Assembly (NCBI RefSeq): GCF_051388915.1
Contig: NZ_JBPKBH010000030.1
Coordinates: forward strand, 1 to 64,000
Length of the DNA: 64,000 nt
Reading direction: 5' to 3'
Source of the DNA: Yinghuangia sp051388915
GTDB lineage: Bacteria > Actinomycetota > Actinomycetes > Streptomycetales > Streptomycetaceae
Shown: positions 52,411 to 59,921 of the stretch, piece after piece
Position numbering within the stretch: position 1 is the stretch's first letter
Layout: the number at the start of each line of letters is the position of its first letter
Made by a program: the position numbers and the translations under genes
Notes under the pieces: model-generated
What the model saw: only the letters and a program-made list of their open reading frames with translations
What the model was told of the DNA's origin: nothing
Databases searched by the model: none

Positions 52411-53601
52411 TCACCCGGATCGTACGGCCGTGCCCGTTCGCCTTCGCGCGCCGGTAACCCTCTCGAATCTATGGAAAACCATCCAAAGGGCTGCCGCTGT
52501 CACGGCGAATACCGGAATCCATACGACACGTTGGAGCACCCAGACCGCATGATCGGGCGCGGTGTGCAGCCCGGGGAGGGCACCCGCGGCGCGCAGGGAG
52601 ACCGTGACGGTCATCATCGCCGTCTGGTGCCACAGGAACACCGTCATCGCGGACAGGTTCGCGAGCGCGACCACCGCCCACAGCCCGGGGCGCCGCCGCA
52701 TGACGCGGGCGAGCGGTTCACGGACGAGCATCGCGGCGCCGACCTGGGCGAGTCCGAAGCAGACCGCCGCGAGCGTCGGCGGGTTGAGGTTGGACACCGC
52801 GACCCCGGGCACGCCGACCATGCTCGCGGGATAGCCCGCGGTCAGGACGAGCACGACAGTTGCCACCGCGCCGCCTCCGAGCAGGCCGTACGCGGTACTC
52901 CGCCGCGCGAACGCGCCGTGCGCCCACGCGACTCCGAGGTAGTACGGCACCAGCCAGCCGACCAGAATGTTGGTCCACCCGAGCCACGACGGGCCGTCGC
53001 CCGCGAAGCGGCCCGCGTCCACGGCCGCGACGAGGCCGACGAGCAGAGCGAGTCCGTACCAGCGGGTGCGCCGCCAGAGCGCGGCGACCGCGGGGGTGAG
53101 CGCTGTGAGTGCGGCGTACACGACCAGGAACCACAAGGGGCTGAAGACCAGCTTGACCATGCTGCGCAGGGTCCCGAGGTCCAGCCCTGCCCAGGTCAGG
53201 ACGCTGACCGCGGCCGCCCAGACGCCGAGCAGCACGACCGCCGGTCTGAACAGGCGGGCCAAGCGGGTGCGCAGCCAGGTGCCGTACGGGACCTTCGAGC
53301 CGCGCAGGCCGATTGCCCCGGAGTAGCCGCCGACCAGGAAGAACACCGCTAGCGTCTGCAACACCCAGCTCACCGGGGTGAGGGCGGGCTGCTCGGAGAG
53401 GGGACTGCGCACGCCCAGGCCGTCCCCGGTGTCGACGAACGCGGTCACGAGCCAGTGCCCGAGCACGACGCCGACGATGGCCATCGCGCGCAGAGCGTCG
53501 GCTGCCCGGTCGCGGTGCGGCGGGGTGACCGCGTCGACCCGACGCGTCCGTTCCGACCAACTCTCTTTGACGGCACGGCCTTTCTCAACGATGCCCGGCA
53601 C
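52411..53601 (-). CDS. Acyltransferase 3 family membrane protein
   Basis: A 396-residue integral membrane acyltransferase (OafA/YrhL-like). About ten transmembrane helices follow the N-terminal RDRAADALRAMAIVGVVLGHW, which carries the family's conserved R and H (the H in VVLGHW). Such enzymes O-acetylate or acylate extracytoplasmic sugars or lipids. GTG 53601 overlaps the end of the upstream secreted hydrolase gene by 17 bases, indicating an operon. Confidence 0.88.
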   Translation of the reverse strand: MPGIVEKGRAVKESWSERTRRVDAVTPPHRDRAADALRAMAIVGVVLGHWLVTAFVDTGDGLGVRSPLSEQPALTPVSWVLQTLAVFFLVGGYSGAIGLRGSKVPYGTWLRTRLARLFRPAVVLLGVWAAAVSVLTWAGLDLGTLRSMVKLVFSPLWFLVVYAALTALTPAVAALWRRTRWYGLALLVGLVAAVDAGRFAGDGPSWLGWTNILVGWLVPYYLGVAWAHGAFARRSTAYGLLGGGAVATVVLVLTAGYPASMVGVPGVAVSNLNPPTLAAVCFGLAQVGAAMLVREPLARVMRRRPGLWAVVALANLSAMTVFLWHQTAMMTVTVSLRAAGALPGLHTAPDHAVWVLQRVVWIPVFAVTAAALWMVFHRFERVTGARRRTGTAVRSG

Positions 53602-54541
53602 GACCGACCTCCGCTTCCCGCCCGAGTGCGATCAGGGCGAGGTTCCGCAGCGCGGCGGTGCCCGGTTTGAAGTAGTCGCTGTGGCCGACCGATCCCGCGT
53701 CGAAGATGCGCGCCCCGTAGCCCCGGGACACCGGATCGGCGCCGAATCCGAACCCCAACAGGCGGGCGTGCGGGACGAGTTGGATCCAGTCGCGGGAGCC
53801 GCGTCCGGCCCAGGCCCGGGCCGAGGTGTGGAGGTCCCCGACGTCGTCGACCCCCGTCCCAGGGCTGCCGAAGAACACGATGTCGTCCACCGACGGCCCG
53901 TCCGCTGCCTTCGCGCACACAACGGACCCGTAGCTGTGGCAGAGCAGGCCGATCGGCGCGGAGGGATTCAGCGTGCGGAGCTCCGCGACCAGCCCTTCGA
54001 GGCGGCGCGCACCGCCGACGGCACGGTCGTCCGTGAGGATGGCGGTGCTCAGCGAGGCGGGGGCGGCGTATCCGAGCCACGCGACGACGGCCACCCGTAC
54101 GTCGGGCGCCTCGGCCCGCATCTGCTCGGCCAACGCCGATGCCGAGCCTCCCGCGAACTTCCGCGAGTCGAAGTTCGTCACACGCCCGTCGGCTCCCGGC
54201 ACCACCACCGCGATCCGATCGGCGCGGGCCAGATCCCCGAGCACCTCGACAACCCGCCCCGACCCGCGCGCGTCAAAGGCCAGGAACTGCCGCCCAGGGG
54301 CCAGCAGTTGGCCCAGCGACTCGCGCATGTCGCGGTCGTGCGCACGCCGAGCGGTGTCGTACGCCCGACCGATGTCCTCCCGCACCGCGCCGTACCGCGC
54401 GCTCAGGTCGACTCCGAACGGAACCGCGCGTGGTGCGGCGTACGGATCACCCGCCGGCGCCGCGGCCGTCGTCAGCGCGACGGCCGCCGCCGCCAAGGCC
54501 GCGGCCAACGCGGTACGAACCCGCCGACGTGCCCGCCGCAT
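53585..54541 (-). CDS. Secreted alpha/beta hydrolase (DUF1023 family)
   Basis: A 318-residue DUF1023 hydrolase with an N-terminal signal peptide (MRRARRRVRTALAAALAAAA). The nucleophile motif is LLCHSYGSVV. The segment VVVPGADGRVTNFDSRKFAGGSA is typical of the family. It probably acts outside the membrane on an ester or amide. GGGAGGA precedes the ATG. It is followed by an overlapping acyltransferase gene, so the pair may add and remove acyl groups on an envelope component (inference). Confidence 0.87.
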   Translation of the reverse strand: MRRARRRVRTALAAALAAAAVALTTAAAPAGDPYAAPRAVPFGVDLSARYGAVREDIGRAYDTARRAHDRDMRESLGQLLAPGRQFLAFDARGSGRVVEVLGDLARADRIAVVVPGADGRVTNFDSRKFAGGSASALAEQMRAEAPDVRVAVVAWLGYAAPASLSTAILTDDRAVGGARRLEGLVAELRTLNPSAPIGLLCHSYGSVVCAKAADGPSVDDIVFFGSPGTGVDDVGDLHTSARAWAGRGSRDWIQLVPHARLLGFGFGADPVSRGYGARIFDAGSVGHSDYFKPGTAALRNLALIALGREAEVGRAGHR

Positions 54542-54920
54542 ACGAATCCTCCCTGTTCAGCGTTGTGGTGACTGCTGATCAGGAAGCTATGGACCGCACT
54601 CTGTAGCCTGAATCGCCCCAAGGAGCCGTCCACCCACGTAGTACCGCGGTATGACGGGGGTGAGAAGGGACATGCCCTTCCACGCCCGACCACGGGATGG
54701 TGGAACACGCCGATACAAGTGACCTTGAAGCACGCGCAGTTCGCCTCGACACGGTGTGGCCGGTTCGGCCTCAGGGCCGACGGTCCGGGGCAGCAGGCGT
54801 GCCCGGTGGATGGCGGTGGCGAGCGCATTCCGGTTCGACGGCCGAGTTGCTGAGCCGCGCGTGCAGGCGGTCGCCCTCAGGCACTCGTCGATGCCCTGGG
54901 GCAACCGCCCGTCATGGGTG
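54542..54920. other. Intergenic region, 379 bases, no recognised gene
   Basis: Between the DUF1023 start and the alpha/beta hydrolase stop (both minus strand). Composition is less GC-skewed by codon position than genes nearby. An open minus-strand frame continues past the hydrolase region but has no recognisable similarity or start. It could hold a decayed gene or the promoter of the hydrolase-acyltransferase pair. Confidence 0.4.
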
Positions 54921-55730
54921 TCACACGTGAAGCTTCGTGAATGCCAGGAGCAATTCCGCGGTCCGGTCCGGGACTTCGAGGATGGGAGAGTGGCCGGTGT
55001 CGGGGATGGCGGTGATCGCCGCGTCGGGGACTGCCCGGTAGTCCTCGAAGGAGGCGGGGCTCCAGCGGCGGTCCAGGTCGCCATAGATGACGTGCAGGGG
55101 CTTTCCGAGGTGCTTCAGGCGGTCCGGGACGGGGCCTTCGGCGAGGTAAGCGGTCGACGCCTGGAGTGTTCCGGCGAAGGCGTGCAGCGGGGTCTCGCGG
55201 ACCTCGTCGACCATGTGCCGGGGGAGTTCGTAGCCCTCGGTGAAGCCGGTGGCGGCGAGTTGGCGGATTTGGGCGTCGGTCGGGGGCCACTGCGCCGGGT
55301 CGATGGCGAGGGCGTCCGGCGCGGTGTAGGCGTGCAGGCCCGGGCCCGTGTTGACGAGGGCGAGGCCGCCGACGAGGTCGGGGCGGTGCTCGGTGAGGGC
55401 GGTGGCGGTGTAGCCGCCGCTGGAGTGGCCGACGGCGGTGACCCGGGTGATGCCGAGGCGGTCGAGAGCGGCGGCGACGGTGCGGCCTTGCCGCGGTACG
55501 GCGTACCCCTGCCGGTCCGCCGGCTTGGCCGAGCGCCCGTGGCCCAGCAGGTCGATGCGGATCACGTGGTGGGACGCGGTGAGCAGCGGGACCAGGAGGT
55601 CCCACGAGGTGGTCGACGCCGCCGAGCCGTGGATGAGCAGCAGGGCGGGGGCGTCGCACGGGCCGTCCTGGCAGATGTGGATGTCGCCGGCGTCCAGCGG
55701 CAGGATCGTGTGTTCGGTGGAGGGAGTCAT
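54921..55730 (-). CDS. Alpha/beta fold hydrolase
   Basis: A 269-residue hydrolase. The oxyanion loop is LLIHGSAASTTSWD, the nucleophile is in AVGHSSGGYTA, the acid is in VIYGDLDRRW and the histidine is in IPDTGHSPILEVP, giving a full triad. ATG 55730 (MTPSTEHTILPLD) was chosen over longer frames, which would run into the AraC gene. It is divergent from the AraC regulator at 55807, which probably controls it. Substrate unknown. Confidence 0.9.
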   Translation of the reverse strand: MTPSTEHTILPLDAGDIHICQDGPCDAPALLLIHGSAASTTSWDLLVPLLTASHHVIRIDLLGHGRSAKPADRQGYAVPRQGRTVAAALDRLGITRVTAVGHSSGGYTATALTEHRPDLVGGLALVNTGPGLHAYTAPDALAIDPAQWPPTDAQIRQLAATGFTEGYELPRHMVDEVRETPLHAFAGTLQASTAYLAEGPVPDRLKHLGKPLHVIYGDLDRRWSPASFEDYRAVPDAAITAIPDTGHSPILEVPDRTAELLLAFTKLHV

Positions 55731-55794
55731 GTGCTCAGCCTGTGCGCCGCGGGTGGGGTGTGGATTGGACAAATGTTCCCCGGGCGGAGCCGCG

Positions 55795-55800
55795 TAGCAT
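55795..55800 (+). promoter_or_regulatory. Leaderless-type -10 box (TAGCAT) for the AraC gene
   Basis: TAGCAT, 6 bases, then ATG 55807. No ribosome-binding site. Confidence 0.5.
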
Positions 55801-55806
55801 CGGAGT

Positions 55807-56760
55807 ATGCGGTCAACCGCCAGCGCACCGGATCGATCGGCGGCCTGGGAGGTCGCGCGGCCGTCGCGGCCCAGTCGGCTCGCCGGTGTCGACATGGCCG
55901 GGTTCCGCATCCCGTTCACCCCGGCGGACGGCCTGCGCATAATCCCGCATCCGGCCGTGACCCTGATCGTGGAGTTCGGTGCCGGCGCCTACGTCCTGGA
56001 CGACGGCACCGGACGCCGCCGCCGGGGCAGCGCCCTCGCCGGACCGGGGCTCGGCCTCGGGGGCAACGTGCGTGCGTGGGGCGGGGACGTCTCGTGTGTG
56101 CAGGTACGCCTGTCGCCGACCGTCGCCCACGCGGTTCTCGGCATCTCCGCCGCCGATTTGGCCGGTGCTGCGGTGTTGCCGCTCGGTGACCTGTGGGGGC
56201 GGGAAGCGGCCCGCATCAGTGAGCGGTTGGACGAGGCCAAGTCGTGGGCGGAACGGTTCGCGCTGCTGGATTCCGCGCTCACGCAACGGAGCTCGGTACC
56301 CGGGCGGGTGGACCCGGAGGTCGCCTGGGCCTGGCGCCGGACGACGGCCGCCGACGGCCTCCTCCGAGTCGAGGATCTGGCGTCCGAACTCGGTTGGAGC
56401 CGCAAGCGGTTGTGGTCCCGGTTCACCGCGCAGATCGGCATGTCTCCCAAGAGCGCCGCGAAGCTGGTCCGCTTCGATCGCGCCGCGCACCGCCTGGTCG
56501 CCGGCGAGCGCGCGGCCGAAGTTGCCGCGGAGAGCGGCTACTTCGACCAGTCCCACCTGCACCGCGACGTCATGGGCTTCACCGGGGCGACCCCGGCGGC
56601 GGTCGTCGACGAGCCGTTCCTGACCGTCGACGACATCGCGTGGCCGACGACGGCGCGGCGGGTGACGGCACCGTCGGCCACGGCGCGGCGGGCGACGGCG
56701 CGGGCGGCCACGACGCGGCGTCACTCCCCGGGCCGCACGAGCCCCGTCTCGTACGCGTAG
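55807..56760 (+). CDS. AraC family transcriptional regulator
   Basis: A 317-residue regulator. The N-terminal part (about 30-150) is a cupin-like sensing domain with PHPAVTLIVEFGAGAYV, and the C-terminal AraC HTH pair is around RVEDLASELGWSRKRLWSRF and VAAESGYFDQSHLHRDVMGFTG. After residue 280 the tail is a Thr/Ala/Arg-rich repeat that overlaps the 3' end of the convergent response regulator by 40 bases. It likely controls the divergent hydrolase. Confidence 0.88.
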   Translation: MRSTASAPDRSAAWEVARPSRPSRLAGVDMAGFRIPFTPADGLRIIPHPAVTLIVEFGAGAYVLDDGTGRRRRGSALAGPGLGLGGNVRAWGGDVSCVQVRLSPTVAHAVLGISAADLAGAAVLPLGDLWGREAARISERLDEAKSWAERFALLDSALTQRSSVPGRVDPEVAWAWRRTTAADGLLRVEDLASELGWSRKRLWSRFTAQIGMSPKSAAKLVRFDRAAHRLVAGERAAEVAAESGYFDQSHLHRDVMGFTGATPAAVVDEPFLTVDDIAWPTTARRVTAPSATARRATARAATTRRHSPGRTSPVSYA

Positions 56761-57380
56761 ACGACCGCCTGCGCCCGGTCCCGCACGCCCAGCTTCATCA
56801 GGATGCGGCTGACATGCGTCTTCACCGTCTGCTCCGCGACGATCAGCTCCTGCGCGATCTCCGTGTTGGACCGGCCGCGCGCCACGAGCGTCAGCACCTC
56901 GGTCTCGCGGTCGGTCAGCCCCTCGACGCGCTCGCGCTGCGGGGCGCGCGGGCCGCCCAGGCGGGCGAACTCGGCGATCAGGCGGCGCGTGATGCCGGGC
57001 GAGATCAGCGCGTCCCCGGCCGCGACCACCCGTACCGCTTCGGCCAGTTCGCCCGCCGAGGCGTCCTTGAGCAGGAATCCGCTCGCGCCCGCGCGCAATG
57101 CCTCGTAGACGTAGTCGTCGAGGTCGAACGTGGTCAGCACCAGCACCTTCGTCGCGCTCGACGCCGCGGTGATCCGCCGCGTCGCCGCCAGGCCGTCGAG
57201 GACGGGCATGCGTACGTCCATCAGGACCACATCCGGCGCCAGTTCGGCCGCCCGGTGCACCGCGACCTCGCCGTTCTCCGCCGTCCCGACGACCTCGATG
57301 TCCGGCTGCGCGCCCAACAGGACGCCGAACCCCTCCCGCACCATGGCCTGGTCGTCGGCGAGCAGGACCGTGATGTTCAT
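56721..57380 (-). CDS. NarL/LuxR-type response regulator
   Basis: A 219-residue response regulator. D9/D10 and phosphoacceptor D55 (VLMDVRMPVLDG) are present; the LuxR HTH reads LTDRETEVLTLVARGRSNTEI. It lies 67 bases after the kinase gene. The 3' end overlaps the AraC gene. Target unknown; no transporter is adjacent. Confidence 0.93.
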   Translation of the reverse strand: MNITVLLADDQAMVREGFGVLLGAQPDIEVVGTAENGEVAVHRAAELAPDVVLMDVRMPVLDGLAATRRITAASSATKVLVLTTFDLDDYVYEALRAGASGFLLKDASAGELAEAVRVVAAGDALISPGITRRLIAEFARLGGPRAPQRERVEGLTDRETEVLTLVARGRSNTEIAQELIVAEQTVKTHVSRILMKLGVRDRAQAVVYAYETGLVRPGE

Positions 57381-57447
57381 GCCCCCACCTCGCCGCGCCC
57401 GGCGGCCGCGTGCGTGCGACGCAGCCCCCCGATGATCCGCTCGTCGC

Positions 57448-58722
57448 TCATGTGTCCTCCGTGAGGGGCAGCGACGCGTGCACCGCGAAGCCGCCGTCGG
57501 GTTCGGGGGCGGCCGTGAAGGTGCCGCCGAGGGAAGTGGCGCGTTCTCGCATGCCGGGCAGCCCGTGGCCGCCGCCGGTGCCGGCGGCGTCGTCCGACGC
57601 GGGTGCGCCCGCCGGCGGGGCGTCGTTGCGTACGACAACCCGCAGTTCGTCGTCCGTCGGCGCGACCGATACGCGAACTGCCGCCCCCGGCGCGTGCTTC
57701 AGGGCGTTGCTCAGCGCCTCCTGCACGATCCGGTACGCCGCCAGGCCCACGGCGGGCGGGAGGTCGCGGTCCGGCCGGTCCACCTCCGCGGTCACGTCCG
57801 TCCCGGTGCCGCACGCGTTGTCGACCAGTTCCGCGATGCGGTCCAGGTCCGGCTGCGGGGCCGTGAGCGGTGCGGACGACTCCTCGCGCAGCACGCCCAG
57901 GATGCGCCGCAGGTCGGCCAGGCCCGCGAGGGCGTTGGCCCGGATGTCCGCGAAGCTCTTGGCCAGCACCGGATCCGGGTCCGGCACGCGGTACGGCGCC
58001 GCCTCCGCCTGGATCGCGATCACCGACATGTGGTGCGCCACGACGTCGTGCATCTCGCGTGCGATGCGCTGCCGCTCCGCCAGCACCGCCCGCTCCTCGC
58101 GGTGCATCTCCTCGCGCTGCTCCAGCTCGCGCGCGCCCGAGCGGCGCACCCGTACGTTGTACCCGGCCAGCAGCGGCACCAGCACGAGGATCGCCGCGAC
58201 GAAGCCCGACTGCTGGTCGATGCCCCAGGCCGGGGCGATCGTCACCACGGCGACGCCGATGGTGATGTGCCGCTCACAGCGCACCGCGACCGTGTAGAGG
58301 ATCGCCAGCAGCACGATCACGCCGCCCGCGAGGTACTGGTTGCCCTCCCAGTTCCGGTCCGCGGTCCACAGCGTCGCCAGTATGGACATGCGCCACGCAC
58401 CCAGGGGGTGCCAGTGCCGCAGGATCAGCGGCACCGACAGGGCCGCCGCGGTCAGGATCAGGAAGTTGGGCGAATACTTGGGCACGTTGTCGATCAGGTA
58501 CGTCGACGTGCTCGCGAGTACGATCAGCGCGGTCAGCACGTCCAGGGCGAGGCTCGCGGTCCGCGAGGACACCCGGCGGAACGGCCACCTCCGGCGCAGG
58601 CCCGGCGACCAGCCGCGCGGCTCCCACGGGTCGGCCGTACCGCGCCACAGCGCCGCCACCAGGGGGCGCAGCACGCGCCCGACCTGGGCCATGACGCTGT
58701 CTCTGATGTCCCGGACGTGCAT
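57448..58722 (-). CDS. Sensor histidine kinase (HisKA_3 type)
   Basis: A 424-residue kinase. About five transmembrane helices span residues 58-188. The HisKA_3 domain has H225 in AREMHDVVAHHMSVIAIQAE. The HATPase has N box QEALSNALKHAPGAAVRV and the G box GGGHGLPGMRERATSLGG. ATG 58722 was chosen because TAGCGT (58735-58730, minus strand) lies 7 bases upstream, the leaderless pattern seen elsewhere. Partner of the response regulator at 56721. Confidence 0.92.
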   Translation of the reverse strand: MHVRDIRDSVMAQVGRVLRPLVAALWRGTADPWEPRGWSPGLRRRWPFRRVSSRTASLALDVLTALIVLASTSTYLIDNVPKYSPNFLILTAAALSVPLILRHWHPLGAWRMSILATLWTADRNWEGNQYLAGGVIVLLAILYTVAVRCERHITIGVAVVTIAPAWGIDQQSGFVAAILVLVPLLAGYNVRVRRSGARELEQREEMHREERAVLAERQRIAREMHDVVAHHMSVIAIQAEAAPYRVPDPDPVLAKSFADIRANALAGLADLRRILGVLREESSAPLTAPQPDLDRIAELVDNACGTGTDVTAEVDRPDRDLPPAVGLAAYRIVQEALSNALKHAPGAAVRVSVAPTDDELRVVVRNDAPPAGAPASDDAAGTGGGHGLPGMRERATSLGGTFTAAPEPDGGFAVHASLPLTEDT

Positions 58723-58773
58723 CTGCCCCACGCTACGGGCCGCGGCCGGACCGGGCGTCACACCCGGGTACGC

Positions 58774-58805
58774 GACGGACCCCCTACCCGGGTAGGGGGT
58801 CCGTC
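58774..58805. terminator. 32-base perfect palindrome downstream of ilvE
   Basis: GACGGACCCCCTACCC immediately followed by its exact complement (58774-58789 and 58790-58805), with no unpaired loop. It is 100 bases after the ilvE stop and 52 bases before the kinase start, both on the minus strand. It could terminate ilvE transcripts or be an operator for the two-component genes. The TACCCGGGTA centre is echoed by ACCCGGGTA at 58763. Confidence 0.65.
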
Positions 58806-58905
58806 ACGTACCGGCGGCCGTCCGTCGGTCCGGCCGCTTGACTGTCCGCCACCGATTGGCAGAGGGGCTCGGCGGCCTGCCTGGACCCGCCGAGCCGCTC
58901 GACCG

Positions 58906-59838
58906 TCAGTCCCCGACCGGCGTCAGCCAGTGCGCGTACCGCTCGTCCGTCCCCGTGACCGCTGCCAGGTACGCCGCCTGGATCTTCGTCGCCACCGGCC
59001 CGACCCCGATCTCGCGGTCGTCCATCTCCCGCACCGGCACGACCTCCGACGCGGTCCCGCACAGGAACAGCTCGTCCGCCGTGTAGAGGTCGCTGCGCAG
59101 CAGGTTCTCCACGCGCGTCTCCAGGCCCAGGTCGGCCGCGAGGGTCAGCACGGTGTCCATGGTCAGGCCGCGCAGCGCCCCGGCGTACGCGGGCGGCGTG
59201 CAGAGCACCCCGTCCCGCACCGCGAAGACGTTGGCGGCGCTGCACTCGCTGACGAAGCCGTCGGCCGAGAGCAGCACGCCCTCGTCGTATCCGGCCGTGA
59301 CGGCCTCGGTCTTGGCGAGGGTCGCGTTGAGGTATCCGGCGGTGGCCTTCGCCGCGGGCGGAAGCGCGTTGGGGTCGTTGCGGCGCCACGAGCAGGTCTT
59401 GAGGCGGATGCCGCGCGTCGCCGCGTCCTCGCCGAGGTACGCGCCCCACTGCCAGGCCGCGATCGACACGCTCACCGGCGAGTCGGGGCGGATCAGCGGG
59501 CCCATGTCGCCGTATCCGAGGTGGGCGAGGTGCCGCAGGTAGCAGGAGTCCAGGCCGTTCGCGCGCACGAGCTCCAGCGTCGCGGCGCGCAGCACGGAGG
59601 TGTCGTACGGGATGCGCATGCCCAGGATCCGCGCGCTCGCCGCCAGCCGCTTGAGATGGTCGTCGAGCCGGAACACAGCGGGGCCCTGCGGTGTCGGGTA
59701 GGCGCGGGTGCCCTCCAGGACGCCCGTGCCGTAGTGCAGGCCGTGCGTGAGCACATGGACCTTGGCGTCGCCCCAGGGCACGAGCCCGCCGTCCATCCAG
59801 ATCCAGTCCGCCTCGGGCAGTGCCACCATCGCCTCCAC
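58906..59838 (-). CDS. ilvE: Branched-chain amino acid aminotransferase
   Basis: A 310-residue class IV PLP aminotransferase. The PLP lysine is K164 in PAAKATAGYLNATLAKTEA, and the cofactor-phosphate loop GTASEVVPVREMDDREIG is typical. HYGTGVLEGTRAYPTPQGP is the N-terminal family block. It interconverts branched-chain amino acids and 2-oxo acids, and feeds branched fatty acids in actinobacteria. GTG 59838 or ATG 59829 could be the start. A large palindrome lies just upstream at 59851-59921. Confidence 0.9.
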   Translation of the reverse strand: MEAMVALPEADWIWMDGGLVPWGDAKVHVLTHGLHYGTGVLEGTRAYPTPQGPAVFRLDDHLKRLAASARILGMRIPYDTSVLRAATLELVRANGLDSCYLRHLAHLGYGDMGPLIRPDSPVSVSIAAWQWGAYLGEDAATRGIRLKTCSWRRNDPNALPPAAKATAGYLNATLAKTEAVTAGYDEGVLLSADGFVSECSAANVFAVRDGVLCTPPAYAGALRGLTMDTVLTLAADLGLETRVENLLRSDLYTADELFLCGTASEVVPVREMDDREIGVGPVATKIQAAYLAAVTGTDERYAHWLTPVGD

Positions 59839-59850
59839 GCGTCATCCGAA

Positions 59851-59921
59851 GTGGATCAATAAAGGCACGCCTAATGTGCCACTTATGAAGTGGCACATTA
59901 GATGTGTTCTCACTGATCCAC
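59851..59921. repeat. 71-base nested palindrome upstream of ilvE
   Basis: Inner perfect arms CTAATGTGCCACTT (59871-59884) and AAGTGGCACATTAG (59888-59901) flank ATG. Outer arms GTGGATCA (59851-59858) and TGATCCAC (59914-59921) share exactly the same centre at 59886. The 12 bases between inner and outer arms on each side are unpaired. The segment is clearly AT-richer than its surroundings. It could be the terminator of the kinase gene ending at 59921, an attenuator or operator of ilvE, or a small miniature inverted-repeat element. Confidence 0.8.

Noticed and set aside
54542..54920. Minus-strand continuation of an open frame as a decayed gene.
   Set aside because: No recognisable similarity, start codon or ribosome-binding site; kept as unassigned intergenic DNA.
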